NCBI RefSeq assembly: GCF_003030465.1
Contig: NZ_CP028339.1
Span: forward strand, 3,418,041 to 3,482,040
Source of the DNA: Thauera aromatica K172
Lineage (GTDB): Bacteria > Pseudomonadota > Gammaproteobacteria > Burkholderiales > Rhodocyclaceae
DNA: 64,000 bases
Direction of reading: 5' to 3'
Position 1 is the first letter of the stretch. Every line of letters starts with the position of its first letter. The notes below the pieces were generated by a model. The model was given only the letters and a program-made list of their open reading frames with translations. It was not told the origin of the DNA and made no database searches. The position numbers were made by a program, and so were the translations under genes. Of the stretch, positions 8,828 through 18,501 are shown one piece after another.

Positions 8828-11587
8828 TCAGTGCGCCTCGTCCCAGTTGTTCCCCGCACCGACCTCCACCAGCAGCGGCACCTGCAGCGCTGCGACCTCC
8901 CCCATCAGCCGCGGCAGCTCGGCACGGACCGCCTCCAGCTCGGCGCGCGGCACTTCCAGCACCAGTTCGTCATGGACCTGGAGGACCAGCTTCGACTTCA
9001 GCGCCGAGCTTGCCAGCCAGCGGCTGACCGCGATCATCGCCTTCTTGATCAGGTCGGCGGCGGTGCCCTGCATCGGCGCGTTGATCGCCGCGCGCTCGGC
9101 GGCCTGGCGGCGGCCGGCCTGCTGGGCGCGGATGTCGGGCAGGTAGAGGCGGCGGCCGAACACGGTCTCGACGTAGCCCGCCGCCTTGGCCTCGGCCTTG
9201 ATCCGCTCCATGTAGTCGGCCACGCCGGGGTAGCGGGCGAAGTAGCGGTCGATCCAGCCCTGCGCGGCGGCGCGCTCGATGCCGAGGTTCTTCGCCAGGC
9301 CGTGCGCGCTCATGCCGTAGATGAGGCCGAAGTTGATCACCTTGGCGTAGCGGCGCTGCTCGCTCGTGACTTCGGCCGGGGTGCAGCCGAAGACCTCGGC
9401 GGCGGTGGCGCGGTGCACGTCCTCGCCGCGGGCGAAGGCTTCGAGCAGGCGGGCATCGCCCGACAGGTGGGCCATGATGCGCAGTTCGATCTGCGAATAG
9501 TCGGCGGAGACGATGAGGTGCTCGCGCGGGGCGATGAAGGCGGCGCGGATGCGGCGGCCTTCGGGCGTGCGGATCGGAATGTTCTGCAGGTTGGGCTCGG
9601 AGCTCGACAAGCGCCCGGTGACGGCGGTGGCCTGGGAGAAGCTGGTGTGCACCCGGCCGGTGCGCGGATCGACCATGCGCGGCAGCTTGTCGGCGTAGGT
9701 GCTCTTGAGTTTCGACAAGCTGCGGTGTTCGAGCAGCAGCTTCGGCAGCGGGTAGTCCTCGGCGAGTTGGGTGAGCACGTCCTCGTCGGTGGACGGCTGG
9801 CCGGTGGCGGTTTTTTTCACCACCGGCAGGCCGAGCTTGACGAACAGGATTTCGCCGAGCTGCTTGGGCGAGCCGAGGTTGAAGGGCTGGCCGGCGAGGG
9901 CGTGGGCCTCGCGTTCGAGCTCGTGCACGCGGCGGCCGAGCTCCTCGCCGTGCTGGGCGAGCAGGAAGGGGTCGATCAGCACCCCGGTGCGCTCCATCTC
10001 GAGCAGCACTTCGAGTACCGGCAGCTCGAGGTCGCGATACAGCGCGGCCAGCCGCGGCGCGGCCTCGAGCTGGGGCCACAGCTTGCGGTGCAGGCGCAGG
10101 GTGAGGTCGGCGTCCTCGGCGGCGTACTCGGTGGCGCGCTCGATCGTGACCTCGTCGAAGCCGATCTGTTTGGCGCCCTTGCCGCAGACCTCGGTGTAGG
10201 GGATGGCCGTCAGGCCGAGGTGGCGGCGGGCGAGCGAATCCAGGTCGTGCGTCTTGTCGCTTTCGAGCACGTAGGATTCGAGCAGGGTGTCGTGGGTGAT
10301 GCCGCGCAGGGTGATGCCGTGGTTGGCAAGCACGTGGGCGTCGTACTTCAGGTTCTGGCCGAGCTTGGGGTGGCGGTCGGATTCCAGCCAGGGCCTGAGC
10401 TTGACCAGCACTTCGGCGAGCGCCAGCTGCGCGGGCAGGTCCTGGCCACGATGCGCCAGCGGCAGGTAGGCGGCCTCGCCCGGGGCGACCGCGAACGACA
10501 TCCCGACCAGCTTTGCCGCCATCGGGTCGAGGCTGGTGGTCTCGGTGTCGAAGGCGGTGAGCCCGGCGGCGCCGATCTTCGCCAGCCAGGCGTCGAACGT
10601 GGGCCAATCGAGGATCGCGACGTAGCCGCTGCGGTGGGCGCCGGGGGCGCACGGCGGGTCGTCCGCCACTGTGCCCTCGTCGGCGAAGCGGCGCGCCTCG
10701 GTCGCCGCCTTGGCGTCGGCGACGCTCGCCACTCCCGCCGCGGCGCCATCGAGATCCTTCAGCCAGCCGCGGAACTCGAAACGTTCGTACAGCGCGCGCA
10801 GCGCCGCCTTGTCGTCGTCGCGCGCGGGCAGCTCGTCAAGCGTCACCGGCAGGGCGAGGTCGGTCACCACCGTCACCAGGCGCCGCCCGAGGGGCAGGAA
10901 ATCGAGGTGCCGGCGCAGGTTGTCGCCGACCTTGCCGCCGACCTTGGCGGCGTTGGCGACCAGGGCGTCGAGGCTGCCGTACTCGGTGAGCCACTTCACC
11001 GCCGTCTTCGGTCCGCACTTCTCCACGCCGGGCACGTTGTCGACGGTGTCGCCGACCAGCGCCAGATAATCGACGATGCGCTCGGGCGGGACGCCGAACT
11101 TGGCGGTGACGCCGGCTTCGTCGAGCACCTCCTCGCTCATCGTGTTGACCCAGCGCACGCCCGGGCGCACGAGCTGGGTGAGGTCCTTGTCGCCGGTCGA
11201 GATCACCACTTCCCAGCCGCGCTCGAGCGCCTGGCGGGTCAGGGTGCCGATGACGTCGTCGGCCTCGACCCCATCGACCGCCAGCAGCGGCCAGCCTTCG
11301 GCCCGCACCGCCTCGTGCAGCGGCTCGATCTGGGCGCGCAGGTCGTCGGGCATCGGCGGACGGTGGGACTTGTAGTCGGGATACCAGTCGTCACGAAAGG
11401 TCTTCCCCTTGGCATCGAACACGCAGGCGCGGAATTCGGCCTTGTAGTCGCTTTCGAGGCGACGTAGCATCGACAGCACGCCCCGGATCGCCCCCGTCGG
11501 CTCGCCCCGCGAATTGCGCAGGTCGGGCAGGGCGTGGAAGGCGCGGTACAGGTAGCTGGAACCGTCGACGAGAAGCAAAGTGGACAT
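8828..11587 (-). CDS. polA: DNA polymerase I
   Basis: A 919-residue PolA with all three domains: N-terminal 5'-3' exonuclease (MSTLLLVDGSSYLYRAFHAL, VEADDVIGTL, STGDKDLTQLV), central 3'-5' exonuclease with the acidic FDTETTSLDP motif intact, and C-terminal polymerase with DYSQIELR (motif A), the O-helix region RRYAKVINFGLIYG (motif B) and QVHDELVLEVP (motif C). It fills gaps in repair and removes Okazaki primers. It is convergent with the TetR gene and divergent from the LOG gene. Proofreading residues are present, unlike in some bacterial PolA proteins. Confidence 0.97.
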   Translation of the reverse strand: MSTLLLVDGSSYLYRAFHALPDLRNSRGEPTGAIRGVLSMLRRLESDYKAEFRACVFDAKGKTFRDDWYPDYKSHRPPMPDDLRAQIEPLHEAVRAEGWPLLAVDGVEADDVIGTLTRQALERGWEVVISTGDKDLTQLVRPGVRWVNTMSEEVLDEAGVTAKFGVPPERIVDYLALVGDTVDNVPGVEKCGPKTAVKWLTEYGSLDALVANAAKVGGKVGDNLRRHLDFLPLGRRLVTVVTDLALPVTLDELPARDDDKAALRALYERFEFRGWLKDLDGAAAGVASVADAKAATEARRFADEGTVADDPPCAPGAHRSGYVAILDWPTFDAWLAKIGAAGLTAFDTETTSLDPMAAKLVGMSFAVAPGEAAYLPLAHRGQDLPAQLALAEVLVKLRPWLESDRHPKLGQNLKYDAHVLANHGITLRGITHDTLLESYVLESDKTHDLDSLARRHLGLTAIPYTEVCGKGAKQIGFDEVTIERATEYAAEDADLTLRLHRKLWPQLEAAPRLAALYRDLELPVLEVLLEMERTGVLIDPFLLAQHGEELGRRVHELEREAHALAGQPFNLGSPKQLGEILFVKLGLPVVKKTATGQPSTDEDVLTQLAEDYPLPKLLLEHRSLSKLKSTYADKLPRMVDPRTGRVHTSFSQATAVTGRLSSSEPNLQNIPIRTPEGRRIRAAFIAPREHLIVSADYSQIELRIMAHLSGDARLLEAFARGEDVHRATAAEVFGCTPAEVTSEQRRYAKVINFGLIYGMSAHGLAKNLGIERAAAQGWIDRYFARYPGVADYMERIKAEAKAAGYVETVFGRRLYLPDIRAQQAGRRQAAERAAINAPMQGTAADLIKKAMIAVSRWLASSALKSKLVLQVHDELVLEVPRAELEAVRAELPRLMGEVAALQVPLLVEVGAGNNWDEAH

Positions 11588-11759
11588 GCTGGAAAAATCC
11601 TTGCGGGAACACCGGGCGAGCGAAGCAGGAGCAACAGGGTAAGGCACCACGGCGCAGCGAGCGTACCGCCCCGGCCCGCAGCACCCGACCGTGTCCGCGC
11701 CCCGGCAGCGAATCCGGCGGGCACGCGCGAAGAGCCTGCCCCCACCCTACGAGAACAAC

Positions 11760-12485
11760 ATGACCGCGAAAGAAAAACTCCCCCGCAGCGTGCCGGACGG
11801 CACGGCGCCGCGCTACAACGCGCGTGAATCCTGGCGAATCTTTGGAATTATGGCAGAGTTCGTCGAGGCCACCGAACGCCTGTCGGCGATCCGCCCCGCG
11901 GTGTCGATCTTCGGTAGCGCGCGCACGCCGCCGGACCACATGTACTACATGCTCACCGAGAAGATCGCCCGCCTGCTGTCGGACTCGGGCTTTTCGGTGA
12001 TTTCGGGCGGCGGCCCGGGCATCATGGAAGCGGCGAACAAGGGCGCCTTCTTCGGCAAGAGCCCGTCGGTGGGGCTGAACATCCAGCTCCCGCTCGAGCA
12101 GGGCGCCAACCCCTACCAGGACATCTCGCAGACCTTCCAGCACTTCTTTGCGCGCAAGTTCATGTTCGTCAAGTTCGCCGCGGCCTACGTCGTCATGCCG
12201 GGCGGTTTCGGCACGCTCGACGAGCTGCTCGAAGCGATGACGCTGATCCAGACCAAGAAGAGCCGGCGCATCCCGATCATCCTGGTCCACGGCCCGTTCT
12301 GGAACGGCCTGCTCGACTGGCTGCGCGACCGCCTCGTCACCGAAGGCATGATCAACCGCGAGGATCTCGACTTGGTGCAGGTCATCGACAAGCCCGAAGA
12401 AGTGGTCGAGGCGATCTTCAAGCATTACGAGCGCCGCGGTTTCCAGCCTCTGCCGGCAGAGCACGAGATGATGCTGAACCTTTGA
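11760..12485 (+). CDS. LOG-family protein (TIGR00730-type nucleotide 5'-monophosphate phosphoribohydrolase)
   Basis: A 241-residue Rossmann-like protein. The two family signatures are present: SGGGPGIMEAANKGA and PGGFGTLDELLEA. LOG proteins release free bases from nucleoside 5'-monophosphates (cytokinin activation in plants; PpnN-like nucleotide turnover in bacteria). The ATG at 11760 gives a normal-length N-terminus. It is transcribed divergently from polA across a 172-bp gap. Bacterial function in this organism is inferred. Confidence 0.85.
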   Translation: MTAKEKLPRSVPDGTAPRYNARESWRIFGIMAEFVEATERLSAIRPAVSIFGSARTPPDHMYYMLTEKIARLLSDSGFSVISGGGPGIMEAANKGAFFGKSPSVGLNIQLPLEQGANPYQDISQTFQHFFARKFMFVKFAAAYVVMPGGFGTLDELLEAMTLIQTKKSRRIPIILVHGPFWNGLLDWLRDRLVTEGMINREDLDLVQVIDKPEEVVEAIFKHYERRGFQPLPAEHEMMLNL

Positions 12486-12590
12486 GCGGCGCGGCACCGG
12501 CGCGCTGCCGGCGAATCGGGCGATACGCTGCCCCGGGCGCCGAAAGCGCCCGCGAAACGGCTAGAATCCAGCCATCTTCAGGAGAACATC

Positions 12591-12914
12591 ATGCGCCGCA
12601 CCCTGACCGCCCTGCTGCTCGCCGCTGCACTGCCCGCGTTCGCCCAGCAGCCCCCGGCCCTCGAGCCGATTCCCGAACCGCCGCCGATGCCGGCCGACAA
12701 CGAAGCCGTCGACGAGCCCGAAGTCACCATCGTCAAGCGTGGCGAGGACACCGTCACCGAGTACCGCATCCGCGGCAAGCTCTACATGGTCAAGGTCACG
12801 CCGCCGCACGGCGTGCCCTACTACCTGATCGACAAGGAAGGCAACGGCCAGATGGTGCGCGACGACAGCGCGCCGACGCTGGCGGTGCCGATGTGGGTGG
12901 TCAAGTCCTGGTGA
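12591..12914 (+). CDS. DUF2782 exported small protein
   Basis: A 107-residue protein with a cleavable signal peptide (about 1-19, ending AFAQ), a proline-rich linker, then a compact domain containing VTEYRIRGKLYMVKVTP and GVPYYLIDKEGNGQ. This matches the DUF2782 family, common next to polA/thrB in Betaproteobacteria, of unknown function and presumably periplasmic. AGGAGA precedes the ATG. Its stop overlaps the start of the next gene, so the two are probably co-translated. Confidence 0.85.
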   Translation: MRRTLTALLLAAALPAFAQQPPALEPIPEPPPMPADNEAVDEPEVTIVKRGEDTVTEYRIRGKLYMVKVTPPHGVPYYLIDKEGNGQMVRDDSAPTLAVPMWVVKSW

Positions 12915-13558
12915 GCCAGCCCCCCCGCACCGCCGCCGCCGCGCCCCGCGGGGAGGCCGGGCGAGTGCGCAGCTTCCCGCCGGTGTTCCGCGCCGACGCC
13001 CGGGTCCTGGTCCTCGGCAGCATGCCGGGCGCGGCCTCGCTGGCGGCGGCGCAGTACTACGCCCACCCGCGCAATGCCTTCTGGCCGATCATGGGCGCCC
13101 TGTTCGGCGCCGGGCCGCAGCTGCCCTACCCCGACCGTCTCGACCGCCTGCTCGCCGCGGGCGTCGCCCTGTGGGATGTGATCGGCAGCTGCGCGCGCGA
13201 CGGCAGCCTCGACCGCGCGATCGCCGCCGACAGCATCGTACCCAACGATTTCGCCGCCCTGTTCGCCGCCTGCCCGCAGCTCAGCGCGGTGTTTTTCAAC
13301 GGCGCCGCGGCCGAGACCGCCTTCCGCCGCCACGTCCAGCGCGCCGCCGGCAGCCCGCCGCTGCATCTTGCCCGCCTGCCGTCGACCAGCCCAGCCCACG
13401 CCGCGCGCCGCTTCGAAGCCAAGCTCGAAGCCTGGCAGGCGCTGCGGGTCGCCGCCGGCGAGGGTCCGGCGCCGGCCTGCACACCGGCCCGCCGCGGCAC
13501 GTTGCCCGACCCTTCGGCCGGCCCTTCGCCCGCAGCGGCGCGCGCCCTCGCCGCCTGA
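12911..13558 (+). CDS. DNA-deoxyinosine glycosylase (uracil-DNA-glycosylase superfamily)
   Basis: A 215-residue member of the UDG fold, family usually labelled DNA-deoxyinosine glycosylase. Seen motifs: VLVLGSMPGAASLAAAQYYAHPRNAFWPIMG at the active-site end (here in part), LWDVIGSCARDGSLD, and the C-terminal LPSTSPAHA loop. It should excise deaminated purine in base-excision repair. The GTG start at 12911 overlaps the DUF2782 stop codon. After about residue 175 there is a Pro/Ala-rich low-complexity tail that is probably disordered. Confidence 0.8.
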   Translation: MSQPPRTAAAAPRGEAGRVRSFPPVFRADARVLVLGSMPGAASLAAAQYYAHPRNAFWPIMGALFGAGPQLPYPDRLDRLLAAGVALWDVIGSCARDGSLDRAIAADSIVPNDFAALFAACPQLSAVFFNGAAAETAFRRHVQRAAGSPPLHLARLPSTSPAHAARRFEAKLEAWQALRVAAGEGPAPACTPARRGTLPDPSAGPSPAAARALAA

Positions 13559-13587
13559 GCCGGCCGCCGCCGCCCCCTGGAGCCCGC

Positions 13588-14544
13588 ATGTCCGTCTTCA
13601 CTCCCGTCCCCGAACCCGCGCTCGCCGAGTGGCTGCAGGACTACGCCATCGGCCGCCTGGTCGCATTGAAGGGCATTTCCGCCGGGGTCCAGAACAGCAA
13701 TTTCTTCGTCACCACCACCCTCGGGCGCTACGTGCTGACCCTGTTCGAAGGCATGACCCGCGCCGAACTGCCCTATTACCTGCACCTGATGGCGCACCTG
13801 TCGCGCCACGGCCTGCCGGTGCCGGGGCCGATCGCCAACCGCCACAACGAATACCTCGGCACCCTGCAGGAGCGCCCCGCGGCGCTGGTGATGCGCCTGT
13901 CGGGCGCCTCCGAGATGAACCCCGGCCCGGGCCACTGTGCGAAAGTCGGCGCCATGCTCGCCGGCCTGCACCTGGCCGGCCTGTCCTACGGCCGCCGCCA
14001 GGACAATCCACGCGGTCCGGCCTGGCGCAGCGAAACCGCACGCGCGGTGCACGACTTCCTGCCCGCCGACGAACGCCGCCTGCTCGATGCCGAAATCGCC
14101 TTCCAGGCCACGGTCGACCTCGCCCGCCTGCCTGCCGGCGCGATCCACGCCGACCTCTTCCGCGACAACGTGCTGTGGGAGACGGGCGATGACGACGAAG
14201 CGCACATCGGCGGCGTCATCGATTTCTACTTCGCCGGCTTCGACACCCTGCTGTTCGACGTCGCCGTCACCGTCAACGACTGGTGCTCCACTCCCGACGG
14301 CCGCCTCGACCCCGCCCGCAGCGCCGCCCTGCTCGCCGCCTACCACGCCGAGCGCCCGTTCACCGCGGACGAAGCCGACGCCTGGCCGGCAATGCTGCGC
14401 GCCGCCGCGCTGCGCTTCTGGCTGTCGCGCGCCGCCGACTTCCACCTGCCGCGCAGCGGCGAGCTGGTGCTGGTGAAAAACCCCGACGAATACCGCGACA
14501 TCCTGCGCCTGCGCATCACCAACGTGCCGCCCCTGCCGCGATGA
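13588..14544 (+). CDS. thrB: Homoserine kinase (type II, APH fold)
   Basis: A 318-residue kinase that phosphorylates L-homoserine in threonine synthesis. It is of the choline/aminoglycoside-kinase fold used by many Proteobacteria rather than the GHMP type. It starts MSVFTPV, has the nucleotide region KGISAGVQNSNFFV, the catalytic loop IHADLFRDNVLW and the metal-binding GVIDFYFAG. The stop TGA overlaps the ATG of the following membrane protein. Threonine synthase is not in the window. Confidence 0.93.
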   Translation: MSVFTPVPEPALAEWLQDYAIGRLVALKGISAGVQNSNFFVTTTLGRYVLTLFEGMTRAELPYYLHLMAHLSRHGLPVPGPIANRHNEYLGTLQERPAALVMRLSGASEMNPGPGHCAKVGAMLAGLHLAGLSYGRRQDNPRGPAWRSETARAVHDFLPADERRLLDAEIAFQATVDLARLPAGAIHADLFRDNVLWETGDDDEAHIGGVIDFYFAGFDTLLFDVAVTVNDWCSTPDGRLDPARSAALLAAYHAERPFTADEADAWPAMLRAAALRFWLSRAADFHLPRSGELVLVKNPDEYRDILRLRITNVPPLPR

Positions 14545-15344
14545 ACGCCCCCCGCCCCCTCCCGCCTCCGCCCGCACCGGGCGATGTCGCTCCCGGCCAC
14601 GCCCTGCAGTGGATCAGCGCCGGCTGGCGCCTGTTCATGCAGGCGCCGGGCACCTGGGCGGTGCAGGCGCTGATCTTCATCATCGTCATCACCGCCCTCG
14701 GCTTCCTCCCCGTCCTCGGCTGGGCGGCGGCGCCGATCGCGCTGCCGGTGCTGGTCGCCGGCATGCTGGCGGGCGCGCAGGCACTCGACCGCGGCCAGAC
14801 GCTGCGCGTCGACCACTTGTTCGAGGGCATCCGCCGCCACGCCGGCAACCTGCTGCTGGTGGGCGTCTTCCACCTGCTCGGCCTGCTGCTGGCGGCGATG
14901 GTGGCGGCGGCCAGCGGCGGCAGCGCGATGCTCACCGGCGCGGCGATCGGCGCCTTCGCCGGGATGGGCATGGCCGCCGGCGGCATGATGCTGGGAATGC
15001 TGGTGTTTACCGTGCTGTGGGCGCTGCTGATGATGGCGCTCTGGTTCGCCCCCGCGCTGGTGATGCTGCACGGCGTGGCTCCGCTCGACGCGATGCAGCT
15101 GTCGGCGCGCGCCTGCGTCCACAACCTGCTCGCCTTCCTCGTCCTGGCGGCGCTGCTGTACGTGCTGCTGTGGGTGGCGATGCTGCCCGCCGGGCTCGGC
15201 ATGCTGATCCTGATCCCGGTGATCGCTGGCGCGCTGTACGCGGCGTGGAAGGAAACCTTCTCCCCCTCGCTCGGGCTGCCGGCGAGCCCTGCCGGCGACG
15301 ATCCGCAACCCGCCCCGCCCCCCTCCGAACCCCCTCGACCCTGA
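14541..15344 (+). CDS. BPSS1780-family integral membrane protein (first copy)
   Basis: A 267-residue hydrophobic protein with about five or six membrane segments and proline-rich N- and C-terminal tails. The pattern GWRLFMQAPGTW before the first helix and the LWFAPALVMLHG segment match the BPSS1780 family, of unknown function. It overlaps thrB by 4 bp and is followed 8 bp later by a related gene of identical length, so the pair probably arose by duplication. Confidence 0.75.
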   Translation: MNAPRPLPPPPAPGDVAPGHALQWISAGWRLFMQAPGTWAVQALIFIIVITALGFLPVLGWAAAPIALPVLVAGMLAGAQALDRGQTLRVDHLFEGIRRHAGNLLLVGVFHLLGLLLAAMVAAASGGSAMLTGAAIGAFAGMGMAAGGMMLGMLVFTVLWALLMMALWFAPALVMLHGVAPLDAMQLSARACVHNLLAFLVLAALLYVLLWVAMLPAGLGMLILIPVIAGALYAAWKETFSPSLGLPASPAGDDPQPAPPPSEPPRP

Positions 15345-15352
15345 AAAGACCC

Positions 15353-16156
15353 ATGCAAGCGAACCAACTCCCGATGCAGCGCGGCTGGACCTGGCTGCGC
15401 GACGGCGTGCAGCTGTGGCGCCGCAACCCGGCGCTGATCACGTTCGCCACCTTCGGCTACCTGCTGACCCTGGTGGTGCTGAGCGTAGTGCCGCTGATCG
15501 GCCAGCTCGCCGCCTCGCTGATCATGCCGGCGCTGTCGGTGGGCGTGCTCAACGCCTGCCGCGCCATCGACGCCCGCCGCAAGGCCGGCCCCGACGTGCT
15601 GTTTTCCGGGTTCAAGGTCAACCTCCAGGCGCTGGTGGCAATCGGCGGCCTCTATCTGATCGCCACCATGGTGGTGCTGCTGATCCTCAGCGCGATCGAC
15701 GACGGCACCCTGTTCGAGATCCTGCGCGGCGGCGAAGTCGACGCACAGACGGCGGGCGACTCGACCCTCGGCTTCACCCTGCTCGTCGCCGTCGCGCTGT
15801 CGACCCCGGTGATGATGGCCTACTGGTTCGCCCCCATGCTCTCGGCATGGTGGCGGGTGTCCGCGCCGAAGGCGCTGTTCTTCAGCTTCCATGCCTGTCT
15901 GCGCAACTGGCGCCCCTTCCTCGCCTATGCCATCGGCCTGGCGATCTTCGGCGCGATCCTGCCCGGCATCGTCATCGGCGTGCTCGGCCTGATCTCGCCC
16001 GCGCTCGGCACCCTGGCCTCGCTGCCGATCCCGCTGCTGATCGTGCCGGTGATCTTCGCCAGCTTCTACACCTGCGCGCGCGACGTCTTCGGGCTGCCCG
16101 ACGGCGGCACCCTACCGGCGATCGACACCGCAGCGGACAGCCGCGATGGCGGTTGA
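15353..16156 (+). CDS. BPSS1780-family integral membrane protein (second copy)
   Basis: A second 267-residue membrane protein related in layout to its upstream neighbour: a short amphipathic start (RGWTWLRDGVQLWRRNP replacing GWRLFMQAP), then helices and the YWFAPMLSAWW segment corresponding to LWFAPALVMLH in the first copy. Function unknown. Its end overlaps the start of nadD by 11 bp, tying it to the same transcript. Confidence 0.75.
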   Translation: MQANQLPMQRGWTWLRDGVQLWRRNPALITFATFGYLLTLVVLSVVPLIGQLAASLIMPALSVGVLNACRAIDARRKAGPDVLFSGFKVNLQALVAIGGLYLIATMVVLLILSAIDDGTLFEILRGGEVDAQTAGDSTLGFTLLVAVALSTPVMMAYWFAPMLSAWWRVSAPKALFFSFHACLRNWRPFLAYAIGLAIFGAILPGIVIGVLGLISPALGTLASLPIPLLIVPVIFASFYTCARDVFGLPDGGTLPAIDTAADSRDGG

Positions 16157-16838
16157 CACCGGTGCCGCGGCGGCTCCGCCGGGTGGCCCGCTCGGCATCC
16201 TCGGCGGCACCTTCGACCCCATCCACCTCGGCCATCTGCGCCTCGCCGAAGAAGCCCGCGAAGCGCTCGCCCTGGCCGCCGTGCGCCTGATTCCCGCCGG
16301 CCAGCCGCCGCACCGCGGCACGCCGCACAGCACCGCAGAAGACCGTCTGGCAATGGCGCGGCTGGCCACGGCGGGCAACCCCGCCCTCGAAGTGGACGAC
16401 GGCGAAGTGCGCGCGGACGAGAAAAGTTACACCGTGCTCACCCTCCAGCGCCTGCGCGCCGAACTCGGCGCCCAGCGCCCGCTGGTGCTGATCCTCGGCG
16501 CCGACGCCTTCGCCGGCCTGCCGGGCTGGCATCGCTGGGAAGCGCTGTTCGAGCTCGCCCACATCGCCGTCGCCAACCGCCCCGGCTACGCGCCCCACGG
16601 CCGGCGCTGGCCCGCCACCCTGTCGCCGGCGCTCGATGCCGCCTGCCGCGGCCGCCACAGCGCCGACCCGGCCGATCTGCGCACCGCCCCGGCCGGCCGG
16701 ATCGTCCCGTTCGACATGACTCCGCTCGCCATTTCCGCCTCGCTGATCCGCGACCTGGTGAAGAACGGCCACAGCGTGCGCTATTTGCTGCCCGATCCGG
16801 TTCTCGACTATATTGCCGCGCACCGCCTGTATCGCTGA
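16146..16838 (+). CDS. nadD: Nicotinate-nucleotide adenylyltransferase
   Basis: A 230-residue NadD, which adenylates nicotinate mononucleotide to deamido-NAD. Nucleotidyltransferase motifs GGTFDPIHLGHL near the N-terminus and ISASLIRDL near the C-terminus are intact, as is LILGADAFAGLPGWHRW. The ~15-residue N-terminal extension before LGILGG is longer than usual, and the true start could be slightly downstream. It precedes rsfS and rlmH, the standard order in Betaproteobacteria. Confidence 0.95.
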   Translation: MAVDTGAAAAPPGGPLGILGGTFDPIHLGHLRLAEEAREALALAAVRLIPAGQPPHRGTPHSTAEDRLAMARLATAGNPALEVDDGEVRADEKSYTVLTLQRLRAELGAQRPLVLILGADAFAGLPGWHRWEALFELAHIAVANRPGYAPHGRRWPATLSPALDAACRGRHSADPADLRTAPAGRIVPFDMTPLAISASLIRDLVKNGHSVRYLLPDPVLDYIAAHRLYR

Positions 16839-16956
16839 CGCCCCCCCGCCGCGCGGCGCTCCCGGCATCTGCCGGCGAAGGCCCTGCGGCGCCGGCCGGG
16901 CCGCATCGATCGGGCCGCGCCCCTACCGAACCCCGCCCACCCTCACCAGGACCTGA

Positions 16957-17313
16957 ATGGACATCCCCGCCCTGCAGAAAATCGTCGTCCAAGCGCTCGA
17001 GGACATCAAGGCGCGCGACATCGAAGTCATCGACACCGCCCGCCACACCCCGCTGTTCGACCGCATCGTCATCGCCAGCGCCGACTCCGGGCGCCAGACC
17101 CGCGCCCTCGCGCACAACGTCCAGGACAAGGTGAAATCCGCCGGTGGCGAGGTGCTCAGCACCGAAGGTGAGGAAAGCGGCGAATGGGTCCTCGTCGACC
17201 TCGGCAGCATCGTCGTGCACATCATGCAACCCGCGGTACGCAGCTATTACAAGCTCGAGGAGCTGTGGGGCCACGCTCCGGCTTCGCCCCGCTCCGCCGC
17301 CGCCGGCCGGTGA
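16957..17313 (+). CDS. rsfS: Ribosome silencing factor
   Basis: A 118-residue RsfS/Iojap protein that binds ribosomal protein L14 and blocks subunit joining in starvation. The family core is readable: [51 protein letters not shown] and YYKLEELWG. It is immediately upstream of rlmH (one base between stop and GTG), so the two are likely coupled. Confidence 0.94.
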   Translation: MDIPALQKIVVQALEDIKARDIEVIDTARHTPLFDRIVIASADSGRQTRALAHNVQDKVKSAGGEVLSTEGEESGEWVLVDLGSIVVHIMQPAVRSYYKLEELWGHAPASPRSAAAGR

Positions 17314-17314
17314 C

Positions 17315-17785
17315 GTGCGCCTCACCGTCGTCGCCGTCGGCCACCGCATGCCCGGCTGGGTGCAGGCCGGCTTCGACGAGTTCGCCCGCCGCATGCCGCG
17401 CGAGCTGCCGCTGCAACTGCTGGAAGTGAAGGCCGAGTCGCGCACCAGCGGCAAGAGCGTCGACGCGCTGATGGCCGCCGAAGCCGTCCGCATCGAAGCC
17501 GCGCTGCCGCCGCGCTGCCGGCGGGTGATCCTCGATGAGCACGGCGCCGACCTGACGACGCCGGCCCTCGCCCGCCGGCTCGAAGCCTGGCAGGCCGGCG
17601 GCACCGACATCGCCCTCATCGTTGGCGGCCCCGACGGCCTCGCTCCGGCGCTCAAGGCCAGCGCCGACGAGGCGATCCGCCTCTCCAGCCTGACCCTGCC
17701 GCACGCGCTGGTGCGCCCGCTGCTGGCCGAGGCGCTGTACCGCGCCTGGACGGTACTGCGCAAGCACCCCTATCACCGCGAATGA
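17315..17785 (+). CDS. rlmH: 23S rRNA (pseudouridine1915-N3)-methyltransferase
   Basis: A 156-residue SPOUT-class methyltransferase, the normal RlmH length. It methylates pseudouridine 1915 in helix 69. The SAM-binding knot is marked by LIVGGPDG and the C-terminal [10 protein letters not shown]-type stretch (here [12 protein letters not shown]), ending LRKHPYHRE. The GTG at 17315 gives the exact family length. Confidence 0.95.
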   Translation: MRLTVVAVGHRMPGWVQAGFDEFARRMPRELPLQLLEVKAESRTSGKSVDALMAAEAVRIEAALPPRCRRVILDEHGADLTTPALARRLEAWQAGGTDIALIVGGPDGLAPALKASADEAIRLSSLTLPHALVRPLLAEALYRAWTVLRKHPYHRE

Positions 17786-17794
17786 GGCCTCGCC

Positions 17795-18433
17795 ATGCCC
17801 ATCAGTCCGCGCATCTATCTCGCCTCCACCAGCCCGCGCCGCCGCGAACTGCTGCGCCAGATCGGCGTCGGCTTCGACGTCCTCGCCTTCCGTAACGGCG
17901 AGCGCGGCGAGGACGCCGACGTCGACGAGACGCCGCTGCCCGGCGAGACGGTCGAACGCTACGTCGAACGCCTCGCCCTCGCCAAGGCCGAAGCCGGCGT
18001 GCGCCGCGTGCTGTGGCGCAGGCTGCCGCAGCGCCCGGTGCTCGCCGCCGACACCGCGCTCGAAGTCGACGGCGACATCATCGGCAAACCGGTCGACGCC
18101 GCCGCTGCCCACGCCATCCTGTCCCGCCTGTCCGGGCGCAGCCACCGGGTGCTGACCGCGGTCGCGGTCGGCGACGGCCGGCGCATCCGCAGCCGGCTGT
18201 CGGTCAGCGAAGTGCGCTTCCGCCCCCTCGGCGAAGACGACATCCGCCACTACATCGCCTGCGGCGAACCGATGGACAAGGCCGGCGCCTACGGCATCCA
18301 GGGGCGCGCCGCGGTGTTCGTCGAGGAGATCCGCGGCAGCTACTCGGGCATCATGGGGCTGCCGCTGTTCGAGACCGCACAGTTGCTCGACGCCTTCGGC
18401 TGCGCCGTCATCGGCAGTGGGATCAGCTCTTGA
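17795..18433 (+). CDS. maf: Maf-family nucleotide pyrophosphatase
   Basis: A 212-residue Maf protein, a house-cleaning enzyme acting on dTTP/UTP and modified nucleotides. Motifs: [17 protein letters not shown] at the N-terminus, [12 protein letters not shown], and [19 protein letters not shown] with [12 protein letters not shown]. Placed between rlmH and rng as in many Betaproteobacteria. Confidence 0.93.
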   Translation: MPISPRIYLASTSPRRRELLRQIGVGFDVLAFRNGERGEDADVDETPLPGETVERYVERLALAKAEAGVRRVLWRRLPQRPVLAADTALEVDGDIIGKPVDAAAAHAILSRLSGRSHRVLTAVAVGDGRRIRSRLSVSEVRFRPLGEDDIRHYIACGEPMDKAGAYGIQGRAAVFVEEIRGSYSGIMGLPLFETAQLLDAFGCAVIGSGISS

Positions 18434-18501
18434 ATTCGCGCCTCCCCACCGCCGCCGGCGGCAGCGCAGAAGCAAGACCTGATCCCATTCAAGACGACAT
18501 C

